NCBI GenBank assembly: GCA_003439945.1
Contig: QVRM01006581.1
Location: forward strand, 288,001-352,000
Length of the DNA: 64,000 nucleotides
Reading direction: 5' to 3'
Source of the DNA: Dermanyssus gallinae
Lineage: Eukaryota > Arthropoda > Arachnida > Mesostigmata > Dermanyssidae
Part shown: one piece after another, positions 1 to 13,000 of the stretch
Numbering within the stretch: position 1 is the first letter of the stretch
Layout of the letters: the number at the start of each line of letters is the position of its first letter
Notes under the pieces: generated by a model
What the model was told of the DNA's origin: nothing
What the model saw: only the letters and a program-made list of their open reading frames with translations
Database searches by the model: none
Translations under genes and position numbers: made by a program

Positions 1-966
1 ATTTACAAGAGAAGTGAACCGAAGTAAATACTATGAACTGGCTAGGATATATTTTTACGTATCCATTGCAATGGAGACCCTGAGATCCATCAGTAAACTG
101 CCTTGTTTCTTAAAGATTTAGCTAATCACATTCAAAGAACTCGACGCTAAGCACAGTTTTTGAGACAGGTGTTGTGTTTCGCTGTCTGTAGGGGCGAGGG
201 GGACACGGCTTTGGGCGCCATGGGCGACCTAGGACGAGAACAATAAAGACCAAACAGACGTTTACACCTCACATTTAGACTAATAAAATACGAATTACGT
301 GTAATATTATTATTATTATTATTATTAAAAACCGTATTATTATTATTATTATTATTATTAAAAAACCGCACATGTAATGTGAGATGGGTTGTCATAATAG
401 TATTTGACTTTGTTACGCTTTGTGTTAGTTGGCGGGTTTTCTCCCGGGGTTTGGTGTTGGCGGGTTTCTCCAACCCGCGGTTGCCACCACCCAGTCTCAA
501 CCCGCATACGAATTCCCTTGGAAAGCTAATGTGACCAACAATTCAAAGGTTCGTCAGGGGCGAGAACCAACTCCAGCTCCAGTGTGGACGTGCTAGAGAT
601 TACCTCACAGCAGCACTGGTGCCGGAGGTAAAGTCGCAGAGTAAAACTTCGTACTATTATTTTGCGTTCGAACGTCAAACAACAGCGAACTGTACAGGCA
701 GGCTGACACAAGCAGCGCAATCCGCATCGCATATTTACTATAAGCAATTACTTCTTCCCGCCAGGTACGACCTTTGGCAGATTACGGGCAATCAAAACTA
801 GAACTTCCGTGACAATTATATATAAATATATACGTAATGCTTCCGCTCTAAACGCCCCTGATATTACATGGTGACATGTGTATTTAGGTATATATATATA
901 TATATATATATATCAATCGAATAATAAATCACTCAATAACTAAATGTAGGCTCATGCACTTTCTAG
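1..966. other. Upstream flank of the DDX51-like gene, no confident gene
   Basis: I see no supported exon here. The downstream reading frame has no in-frame ATG back to a TAG at 947-949. The polypyrimidine-AG at 961-966 looks like a splice acceptor, so a first coding exon of the helicase gene may lie in this stretch or left of the window. The stretch also holds an (ATT)n tract and a short (TA)n run at about 891-913. Confidence 0.5.
300..362. repeat. (ATT)n microsatellite, two blocks
   Basis: Two blocks of seven to nine ATT units are separated by a short AAAAACCGT spacer, and the second block is also followed by AAAAAACCG. The unit and its spacer therefore look duplicated. Confidence 0.85.
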
Positions 967-1871
967 GAATGAGACTGAAGTGTCACCGAACGTGGCCGAA
1001 CGCCGTGTCAAAGAACTGCTTGCAAAGGCACAGCAGCGTGCGGCTGAGGCTCGGCAGCAGCGGCAGCAGCAGCACGTAAGTGGGTTGACGCCTCCTTCTA
1101 GAGACGGTAAGGCCGGCTTGAGCGAGAAAAGGTCGGATTCAGCCGCCTCTAAGAGGAGTGGCCAGGCCAGACCTACAAAAAGCAGTAGTAGTAGTACTGA
1201 CGAGAGTGATAGTGATGATGATACCAACAACGACGGAAAGGGTGGTGGAATTGGACGAGCGGATCTGTCGGGACTTGCGAAACTGCGTGCAAAAGCGACC
1301 GTGGCGATCCTGCCCCACGCCAAGGGAATTAAGTCGTCTCCAAGTAGCGACGATTCAGACAGTTCGACATCTGAAGAACGGGACATCAAAAACGTCAAAC
1401 CATTACCTATAGGTCGGCCACCGCCTACGAAGCCGATCAAGAGAGCACCGTCTTCCAGCAGCAGCAGCAGTGAGGATTCATCGTTGTCGGAGTCCGAGTT
1501 GAAACCTACTCATGGCGTCAAAATGGCCGGAGCGAAATCAACGCGCGCAACCGCGGCGATAAGCCAGCCCCGCAGGCGACAAATCCCTTAGTGGACCTGC
1601 GAAACTAACCGATCCGACTACTGCTACTAGCTCTTCTACTCCTACCAGCGGGCAGGCGTCGAAACGTAAACGAAACTCGATCCTGCCTAAGGTAGTGGAC
1701 AACCCCTGGAAGCGACAGCGCAGCTTGGCAGAGGTTTGTTGGCTTAATCCAAGGCTTACGTTTATTTACCTACTCCTCATGTATATTTATAAACACCTTT
1801 TGCGTTAGTCGGGGTGACACATAATCGTTTTTAAACGACCTCTCGTAAGGTTCTTCAGGTCAAAGTTACAA

Positions 1872-1909
<38 letters not shown>

Positions 1910-3920
1910 CGAGCACTGCCGAGCGTGCAAACGTATTGCAATTGATTAATAAATCATCACAATATTTTCCATATATATATATATATATATACGCATAGTT
2001 TATTTCAACGCAACACATATCTCTTGGGGTAATCTTTCCTAAGAGATCTAAAATACACTTTGGGCTCATGATCATTACGAAGCAGTTGGACAAAAAGCAG
2101 TACATTATGCTTTTCAATTTCATTAGATGGCAATTTGTGTTTCCGTTTTTTTAGTGTCGTGATTCAACTCCGGAACACTGTGAGCCGCCACCGAAAGCCG
2201 CCAAAAAGGAGGTGCATTTTGTCGTTGATGAAGACTCAACATCGTCCTCAGCTACATCCGACGAAGAGACATCACCACTACGGCCTGGAGAAGAGTACGT
2301 ATACCTTTTTACCGAGCAACGTCTATATATATATTTTTTAAGGCTCCAAATAGTCACAAAAATAATGACTCCCAAACTCTAACTTGCCGGCTGCTTAAGA
2401 CTTGGGGTTCGCTACCCAGCAGCCTAAGATTAAGACTAAGCACTTCCCTGAGATTCATTCAATCGAGGGTTAAAAATACATCGTGTGTAGCTGATGAGCT
2501 CTCTGGTAGATCCAGGTAAACTTATGATATTACATACGGCCATAGACGATGGATTATCTTATTTTAACACTTGCATAATTATTTTAGTAGAACTCAGGCA
2601 TTGCAAGGTCCAGTTCTGAAAAAAAACATTGTATATATATATATATAAAATATTGTGATTTATTAATAATTTACAATACGTTTGCACACTCGAGAGTTCT
2701 CGCCTTAATAAAAATGGTGGTAAAAATATGTCACGTGAGGTTAAGAATCAGTTGTCCGTGTCCTTGCTTGATGGTAGCCCCCGCTCTTTGAACTCGGTGC
2801 GAGCGGTATATCCTCAAGGTTCAGTGCAACGTTAAGACGGTAAGATCCATAAAACTCCTCTTCGTGACGCCGAGCTCCAAGAGCGTACTCGCAGATTCGG
2901 AGTCCCATACACCACTCATAGAGATAGTGATGGATCTGCGAGGTTTTTGCGGGACGGGGAGCGCCGCTCTTAGGAACTCGACGTCATATTTGGTGATCTT
3001 GTCCTGCCGTGCTTTTGCCAGGTCCCTGTTCGGGCCGCAAACCTCGATATCTAAAAGCCAGACCTCAGTAGGTATTGTTCTTACGAGGTCGGGCTTTAGA
3101 CCCGGTGCGCCCGGTCGACGGAATGCTCACTCATGAACCATCTCATGACCCCTCTCGCGGAGAAGACGCGCCACGCGATCACAGACGTCATTATGTCTCT
3201 TTATAGTTTGTTTGGGTGTTGTATCGCACATCTGAGCGACATAAGCTAACGTCTCAGGCGCATGAAACCCGTGCCTACAACGTTTGTTGTAGCCCGGGCG
3301 TCCCCTAGCCAATATGGCACGCGTTGGTAGTGCGTTGATCCTGAGCTTTAGTAGGTTTAAATACTCCTTACCAGATAGGTAGGGCATACCCTTAATCCAG
3401 TAATGTACAAAGGGCGTTTCGTGTGCTTTTTTAAAATGTGCCCTATCGAACGTGTTGTGTAGTTGTTGAGACCAGTAATCGGTCTCTTGTGTGGGGGATG
3501 TCCAGACCGCCGTGTGCTGTGTGCGTGTACAGGTAGGCGCTCGGCACCGAGTTTTCGAGCTTAAGCCATTTCGACTTAACGACCTTTCTGATCTCTTTAT
3601 CTAGGTCGCCAAGGAGTGCGTGAGATGGTCTGACACCGGAGACCAATTAATATAGGAGGCGGGGAATGAGAAAGTCTTTCAAAAATATGAGCCTTTGGTG
3701 GGGTTTAAGGAGAGCTATCTTAAGTATGTTGAGTAAATTAAGGAGTATATCCTTGGTGGAGTCAACTCTGCCATTGCTGTCAAAGTCGACTCCCAGATAT
3801 CTCATCGGTCGCTCATACCTTTAGTTGGCAATTGCCGATCTCCGACCTTAAATTCTGGTACGGTATTAATAAAACCTTAACCTTCCTCTATGATATATGT
3901 ATACCCTCACCTTCCTCTTA

Positions 3921-3968
<48 letters not shown>

Positions 3969-6900
3969 TCTATAGTTTTCTTCTTGTTCTTTAAGGCCTA
4001 CGAAGTTTAAGATCGTCTGCGTAGTGTATGTCCTTAATGATTTCGGGTAGAACGTTTTTGAGATCTAAAATGAATATACATATATCCCTAAGGTACACCC
4101 GAGGGACACACGTATCAACTAAAACTGATGCTAACCGCCTATTATATGAGAAATGCAAGTGCAATAACACGAAAGACTGACTGAGAGAGATCAACTGCAG
4201 CGTTTAGATGCATGCTTGCAAGAAACACGCATTGTCATTTCAGTGTGTTGCAAAGAAGGCCCACCTTCGAGTTTCCAAGTAAGACCCCCTTCCTGAACTG
4301 GAATATCAGTATATCAAATAGGAGTGCTTTCCTGCAACCTACCTTCGGCAAGCAAAATAATCCATGGCCACATATGATTCGTACAGTTGGACTGTTTGAG
4401 GGAAATTGCTCAAAAACGTTTAGGATAAGTCTATAGAAGAGGAGTGACCAAGCTTTTTGTAACTCGTGCCCGAAGATTTCATAACTATCATAGTCACAAC
4501 ACAATTTTCAGAGATGCTGCGACGAACGCTGAGACAATGGATACAGACGTAGCCAACGAGACTTCTACAACAGCAGGTGGGTTGTCATCTTTATTACGCA
4601 CATTTGTATCTGTACGTCTTTATTGCTGCAAATGCCTTGTTCTAGCCATTACAGTGGCAGCATCAGCAGTTGTAATCATTGTATTTGTTTGTTATATGGT
4701 ATGATTTGCTCATTGTGATTTTTAATACTACTCTTCCGAGTCATGTTCTAGAAGATTGTCAGATTCCCTATGCTCATTTCGAAGTATTCCTGTATTACTT
4801 TGTCTTAACGCGATTGATAATAATAGGAGGGATCCGTAAACAAATAATTTGCGATATGATCAACCTAATACAAACAACCTAAGAAAATATTTACAACGAA
4901 CAACATACTGACAAATTACCTGAACTGAAATGCATTCTTTTAAACGCGCGTTCTTTGAAAAAACCTGGCGCAATCGCTGTCTGACTAAGTATATGATAGC
5001 TCTCAAAATCGACATTGCCTTCATAACAGAAACCTGGCTTAATGATGGGATTTCGTGTGCTGAACTATCTGCCAATGGCAGGTTTGAGGTGTCTTTCGCA
5101 AAGATCGAATTGCCCAATCCGGAGGTGGAGTTCTGCTTTTAGTCGAAGCCCAAATACCCTGTGCCTCGGTGACCGTCATGACATCATCTGAGACAGTTGC
5201 CGTCGATCTTCTGCTGCCCAGCAGCCGAGTGCGGCTCATCTGCTCGTATTTTAGCCCTTCTGGTACAGCAGCAGAGCTCTATCGTAACATGGTCGCACTT
5301 GTCACCGACTTGGAACAACTCATCTCCATTGACAGCAGCGTCGTTGTTGCTGGTGACTTCAACCAAGGCGACATCGATTGGACTAACTCCATCTCTTCGT
5401 ACCGTGAGTCCAATAAGGACGGCTATGAGGTGGACGATTGTGAACGAGCAAGTAAGGAAGATCTTCTGCTTCAATTTATTAGCACAGCTGGTCTCGATCA
5501 ACTCGTGAAGAAACCCACCAGAGGCCAAAACTTACTTGATCTAGTATTCGCAAACGATGAATCCGTCGACAATGTCGTTTGTTCTCCTGCTCCCATTGCT
5601 AGTGATCATAACATGGTCAGCTTCACGATAGCTCCGGGCCCACCTCCTCCTCTGTACATTCCGACCTTCCTGGACTATGCCAACGGAGACTACGATGGGA
5701 TGGTCTGCAATTTTCTTGCTACCGACTGGAACTTATTCTTTTCTACCTGCACGAACTCTAACGAAATGTATAATAATTTTATCGAGTACATGCACATGCT
5801 GCAGGACTCGTTGGTGCCATGCAAAACTGTTGGCGGGGCGCACAGGTTCGACTCAATTATGCAACGTCTCACGAATCGTCTAGCGACCTCAAATGTTGAA
5901 GCTACTACTAAGACCATTCAAAAATAACTTCAAAAAGTTCTGCATCGTAAAAGAATCATCGAGGAAAGCTTCACAGCTCAACATGGAAACCAATCAGCAA
6001 TCCATAAATACGTAAGAAAACGGCTCAAAATCAAAGACAGTGTTGGCGCAATCAAAAGGCAGGATGGATCGTTCGCTACTGAGAACTCCGAGAAGGCTGA
6101 ATTACTCCGTGACGTCTTCGCCTCAACTTATCCGTCTCCTAGTGAATTAGCAGAGCGCTCCCGTCGGTCCGCAACCTGATGTACATACAGCAGAAAATCT
6201 CAAATACGTTGAAGACGTTGACAGGTCCCCTGAAAACCTGACTCGACATCTCAGGAAGCTCTCAAATAAACAGAGCGAAACACCGGATGGTATAAGCGCG
6301 TTCGGTATACATATAAGCGATGCGACCGTTCAGTATGTATACCTTTATCGCTAATATTCCGACGTTCTCTTGAAGAAGGAACTGTACCTGATTTGTTCCG
6401 CTGTGCCATCGTGTGCCCGGTGTATAAGAAAGGGGACAAGACTGATGCACAAAACAAACGTCCTGTATCGCTTACTTCTCTGGCCAGCAAACTCTTTGAG
6501 AGCGTAATCGCTGAAGCCGTTTACAACAACGCTAATCTTCAGGGACTTATTTCAAGAGAACAGTTCGCCTATCGACCAGGCTACTCTACGGTCCTGCAAC
6601 TCCTTGAAACACAAAATGATTGGGCCTTGATGCTAAATGACAGCAAGCCATTCGATTGCATATATTTTGACTTCAAGTCGGCATTTGAAACGGTCACACA
6701 TAATAAACTCCTGCAGGTACCTCCGTAGTTATGGTGTCGGCAGAAAAATAGCTTGAGTGGGTAGCTGCATTCTTACGTAGCAGAACTTTCCGCGTACGTG
6801 TTCATGACTGCCTATCATCCTGTGCTCGAGTCACTTCTGGCTGTCCACAAGGCACCATACTTGGGCCGCTTATGTACATATTGTACACTGATTCATTGAA

Positions 6901-8506
6901 ACACATCGTCCCGAAACATGTACATATGAAAATTTATGCAGACGATATTAAAATGTATACTATTGTTGATGATGATGTTAAGGCTGCGGCTTTACAAGCA
7001 GTATTAGGTAACTTCTTTGAATAGGGTTTGTAAACTTGATCTCAAATTGTCCGTACAAAAGTGCGCTATTCTACATTTTGGTAAAACAAATTCTAGGTAC
7101 TCCTATACCCTTGGCGGTGAGAATCTACAGTCTGCAACGATCATGAAAGACTTAGGTGTATTAACTTGCACTAGTTTAAAATATAGCGCACATATAACGG
7201 AAACTGTCGCCCGCGCATCCAGGAAAGTTAACTGGATTATGCGGATGTTTGTACTGTCGGACGCTAGACTCTACGTCAGTCTTTACAAACAATATGTGTT
7301 ACCAGTGATACTGTACGCGTCTCCTGTTTGGAATACAGGCCTTGCGAGAGACAAGAAACTCATCTCTACAACACACAACAGATTTTTAAAACGCGTCGGA
7401 TACAGGTGCAATATTGACTCTAAAGAGATCGAATGTGATTCAATTTTACAGCTTTTAAAAGACAACGATACCAAAATGTTCGATAAAATCTATTTTTAAA
7501 TAAGGTCGTAATACCAACACGAAGTGGCGCAAATTTATACGCAAAAGCCACCGCAAAGAAAACCTTTGTAAACAGCCTTTTTGCATGGCGCAGTAGCCGC
7601 CAAGCGCGCAACTGTAACAACTTATATGGAAAATAAATATCCCCCCGTTTCGGGGTGCGTTTAATAAAAAAATACATGTGATTGTAATATTGTTTACTTA
7701 AAACTAATTCAATGTAGCATTAGTACAAAGTAGTGATTTGCAAAGGAAATACATATGATCATTTTGTTTCTGTTATATTATCGTACAAAAGGCGAGGCTG
7801 AGGATGCCGAGTACTTCCGTCCGCTCGGAAGTTCCAAGGCCGGCAAAAAGAAAGCATCTTTAAGGGCTGCCATACCTAAATGGGTTCAACGCGCCGTTCC
7901 CGTTTCATCAAAGGTCTGTCCTCGGTTAAAGTTAAAATGAAGATCCTTTGATAAGGCCTGCTGATACAGGAAATACGAATTAACGCCCTATTTTACGATA
8001 GGTAATTAGAGCCATTACGTACTACAATTAATGAGAGCTATTCCAGCTTTGATTTCCTGCTTCACAAGGGAGATAGGCGAAGTTGGAGATTGAATTTGTG
8101 TCTGCCGGAAGTCACTTGTTATTCCATAACCGTTTTTCATCGTAGAAATAGTAGCTTCTTTCTACCTTAGACTCCATCCGATGTAGGCAGTGTCAGTGGT
8201 GGCGGTTATGTTTAATGTTTCGCTATTTTTCTGTCGCTTCGTTTCAGGTTGAGTTTGACGATGATCTTGACCAGGAAGAGGCCCTACTGGGGAAACACCT
8301 CGTGGCCGCTCTAAGAGAGTCTGGAATCCAGGGGTTGTTCCCAATACAGAAGGAGGTGATCAGGTAGAGTTGTTTTGCAGGTTATTAAATGGTCTCTATG
8401 AGATATTCAAGTAGTTTTTTGTAGTTTAGTTTACTTAGCTGTACGCAAATGTTTGCTTGCCGCGTTCAGTCCGGTGACATCGTGCTAACGGCCTGGGGAG
8501 ATCAGG

Positions 8507-8558
<52 letters not shown>

Positions 8559-9335
8559 TTATTTGTACTGTATACTATTATGTTGACAAGTGCCGTGACT
8601 TTCTAAAGCAGTACACGGCGCGTACTAGGCGGGCGTGAAATAACGGCCATTCACGTAGATTGGTCACAGTTGAACTATTGCTTGCCGTTAATTGACGCTT
8701 TAGACATTCAGCAGTCGTGTCTGTGCCGAAGTTTTGTTGCCCATGCTGGTCAATGCGGTCTTGAATATCAGCACCTGAGTATTTGAAGATGTTTAAAAAA
8801 CAAAGCTTTACGAAAAGAATTAGCACCAAATGACTGGAGGAGAAAAACACTTTAGGGTGGCCTTTGGCAAGTGTGTTTCATCTTTATTGGCCTTTATAGC
8901 ATAACTACCATTATTAATATAATTGTCCCTCAATTAGAACAAGAGGCGTTCTTAACAATGCAAAGTTTATGAGGTGTGTTAATTATTTTCGTTTGTTGTC
9001 AATTTGTTACAATTGTGTTGGTCGTCATATGCATTTCTCGACTGTTGCGTGTTGTTCGTTATTGTATTGGTGTTAATACGGTCGTTGTGTTTGTAACGTT
9101 GTCATGTCACTGTAATGTTACATGTTACTGCCTTCATTATCTTTATCAGGTGTCTGTTGGATGAGCGTGTGCAACAGCAGAGTTGTCCGCCGCGGGACAT
9201 TTGTGTTGCAGCGCCCACGGGCAGTGGAAAGACACTCGCGTTTGTATTGCCGCTCATTCGCCTGCTCGAAGGCCGATTTGAAAGAGCAGTTAGAGCCGTC
9301 ATACTTCTTCCAACGACTGAACTAGCTAAGCAGGT

Positions 9336-9384
<49 letters not shown>

Positions 9385-9444
9385 TATGTTAGTATACTGA
9401 CTATTATATTAGTATTGTTTATGTTACTGATTGTTTTATGTTGA

Positions 9445-9487
<43 letters not shown>

Positions 9488-9988
9488 CTGGTAAGCCTAT
9501 TTCAGCGGCGAAATTTCATCGCTTTAGTTTTTGATACATTTATTACTAAAGAGTTAAGGTCAACAAACGTTTACAGTGATGCAAGTGACTGCTGCAGGTG
9601 AAATCGACTCCGCGAGTAGAGGACAAGTTCATTGGCATGCACAAGTGTGTTTTCACTGGAGAGTGGTGCCGCTGGATTTCGTCTGGCTTTTCGCTAGGAC
9701 ATACGTCCGAGTTATATAGTGTTTTAGAGACCGGCATTCTTGGATATACCAACGGGTTTTTCGGGGTTTGCTCGGTTGGGGACGCGTGCTGTGTTGTATC
9801 AAATTCCGCATTCGTGTTGCATAGACTTCTACAATCAGCGGGTTAGGAATAGAGAAGACCTCTTGCGATAGTTCCAGTAATCAGATTGAGTCAGTCGTAG
9901 CTTTTAACTGTCGCCGCCTTGGGCCTGCTGCCTGATGATGTACTGCGAGCGCCACTGCAACGTAGATCCTTGCGGATCTACGTAGGTA

Positions 9989-10049
<61 letters not shown>

Positions 10050-13000
10050 GTGGTTTTCTGGCGCTTAAGCATTATTAGTAATGCAGCAGCTATAGTATTA
10101 CTATCAACAGGCATTCTGAGTGTAGTATCTGTTATTTTTCACCTCACAGCGTCCAGAGGCAAGGCTGGCATCATTGTAACATTTGTCTTCATATATCGCC
10201 GATGGTTCAAGGTAACTCATATTGCATTGGATCCGGTTTCGCGTCGCGCAGCTGCATTCTGCGCTGTGTTCTTTCTTCATTACATACGATCATTCTTAGA
10301 AAACGGCTGTAAAGGAAAATGTCCACTATATTTAGATTAGGGGGAAATTGTCATATAGTTACTGTGTTTCTGCTTGACGTTAGTTTTCACAGTTGTACAC
10401 AATCATGGTTTTACCAGTGACTAAATTGGTTTGCGCTTTAAATCGTCTACATTTTTGGAGCGATGCCATGTACTAGTGGATCACGTTGCATTCCTTCATA
10501 TTAACTTGTAAAACCACTTTGACCTAAAAGTCGTTACGAAGACGAGCTTGCCGACTGACTTTTTAAATATGAAACTAGATATATCAGTAATACCAGTAGA
10601 TACAAGTCCTCAAAATATTAGGTGTAGAGGCGGTGCCAAAGCCATGTTTGCCTTTTTTAATTTATGCTTATCGTTTTCTCACGTATTAATTGCTTGATCA
10701 ACAGGTGTTTGATGTACTTACTCGGTTTTTAAAAACCAGCACAGTGACGGCTGCGCTTTTGGCCGGTCTTAAAAGTCGCTTTGATGAAGAAAAGGTGCTA
10801 CTCGAAAGAGGTACGTCACTGGTGCATCATTTAGCATCTCGTTACTAGATTTCCTCTCTCTCTCCATATACATATATATAAATACATATACATATATATA
10901 CATATTTATCATGTAGGTTTAAATGTATAGTGGATATCTCTAAAACTATAGCTTAGGTGTGCTTGGTGTTACAACGGCCGACCAATTTAGCTAGTGCTAG
11001 CGGCCGAATTTAGTTCTTCATGCATAGGTTAATTGCGTTTTCTTGATGCTGCTTGCAGGGCACTCACTTGTGGACGTTGTTGTGGCGACTCCAGCGAAGC
11101 TTCTCGAGCATCTCCGAACGACGCAAGCTTTTAGCCTTCGCTTTGTTGAACTTCTCGTCCTCGACGAAGCCGACCGCATGGTCGACATGATACAACATGG
11201 GTAGGCTTGTTTGCTCTGCTCAGGGTCACTCGGCTTCCATCCATTTTGCATGCAATATAGTAGATTCCACTCAACTTTTTGAAAACGGTTTGCCTTGAGC
11301 ACTAGACACAGTGTTGTGGACATCTCCCTACGTGATCGACTATTTGTTGTCGATCTGGGAGATGCCAACCACTGTTCTGGTCGAATTTTGTTGGCAAGGG
11401 CTATTTAATTGCAATAAATACACACACATAAAATTCACCTTTATGCAAGAATAGATAACGCTATGTACACCTATCAATATAGCTCACGACGTCGACGCCA
11501 ATATTGCAATTATATTAACAAACAGCCTTTCGCCTTCGTTTTCTTGAATTGCTCGTCCCCGACGAAGCTGACTGCATGGTAGAGCGAATCTAAGTCGGTG
11601 AACCTCGTTTATTCCTAAGGTTCATCGGATTAATGACCTAGGTGCGCTTTTGTGCAATCGTTTTAGGCTTTGAAAGCATGCTACTGACGTAGCGCTAAGA
11701 CGCTTGGCCCGTAATATTAACTTTGACACGTAGTTATTTCATTGTATTTCTATATAACTCTGCTTACGGATCTCATGATTCTTAAGTTTTCTTATTACTC
11801 ATTAATATGGTTGCCCAGCTTAGTATAGGAGATGGTTTTTAATCAATAGCGTGTATATACTAGCGTTTTGTGCTAGCGTTGTGAGATGAATTGTAATAAT
11901 ATTGTGAGACCATGTGCGGTCGACCTAATTAGGTACGCTCACTTCTGTGCAGTCGAACGATTGTTTGGGGCGGATAAGCTAATATAGTGGCATTGAATGG
12001 GGCTCTGATAACGAAGACCACAGCTCACGATTTCCTTTCTACGAAAATCAAGTGAGATGACTATCTATTCTCGTCGATTAGGCTCGGAACGCGCTAATCT
12101 CCGCAGTGGTCTGCAGAAGAATAGAAAATAAGCACTTACAGCAAAAGAAAAAAAATGCTGGGGAAATTATTAATGGAGTGCGGCTAACAAACGTTTCATA
12201 TACGAGTATATTTAAATGTATCTATATTTGCGTATTGTCCATTCCTTCGAGGCACTAATGTACTTCCATGTTTGCGTATTGTTTTTTGGACATGATATAC
12301 GAGTAGGCTCATTCAGGAGATCGAAGAGGCGGTGTTTTCAAGAGCCACTAAGAAAAGCGGTGGTGAATCAACAACGACGATAGAGAACGCGTGCCGTTGT
12401 GATGCTGTTACGGTGGGCCGAGCGCGGCCGACGGTTCTCAGTTGTTGCTCACTCGATGCTCATCACATACCATTACGGAAACTGCTCTACTCGGCTACGC
12501 TCATGTCCGACCCCGAGAAGCTCAAATATCTCAACCTATTCTATCCGAAGGTAAATCCGGAGCCGCTTAGAAAGCGACACAATTTGTGGACGGCACGTAT
12601 TGTATTTTATCATTCTCGTAAGGCGCTTATTTGTTGTTTTAAGACTTTTCAAACTAGTAGCTAGTTCTATTTTACGAATGAACACCACCTGCTGGTAATG
12701 TACGTCTATTCTACACCTGTAATCAACGGTAATATGGCCACTTCACCTTGAAGCTTTGGTATATGCTCTCGCAAGTTAATAATAGTTGTGATGGGTGGAG
12801 GGGGATGGAAAAAATAGTTAGAAAAGGCAATTGCATCCTACTAAATATTTTTCTTTTAAATACAAGTATGCAAAATTGCTCAGTTTTTATATTCTGTAGA
12901 AGTTATATTATCCTTTGTTACCAATTTGTATCTAGTAACTACTATAGGTTGTCAAGGTGTTCGTTTATTTATCAGTAGAGTTGTATGTACACACCCCTTT

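Noticed and set aside
952..1440. Minus-strand ORF of 162 codons
   Set aside because: It is the antisense shadow of the Ser/Asp-rich N-terminal exon of the DDX51-like gene. Its Ser/Leu-rich composition comes from the complement of that exon.
2633..3966. TA arrays as simple 3' tails generated by the LINE
   Set aside because: A tail would explain TA only on the 3' side. The arrays also lie on the 5' side of copies truncated at different positions, which fits a pre-existing target better.
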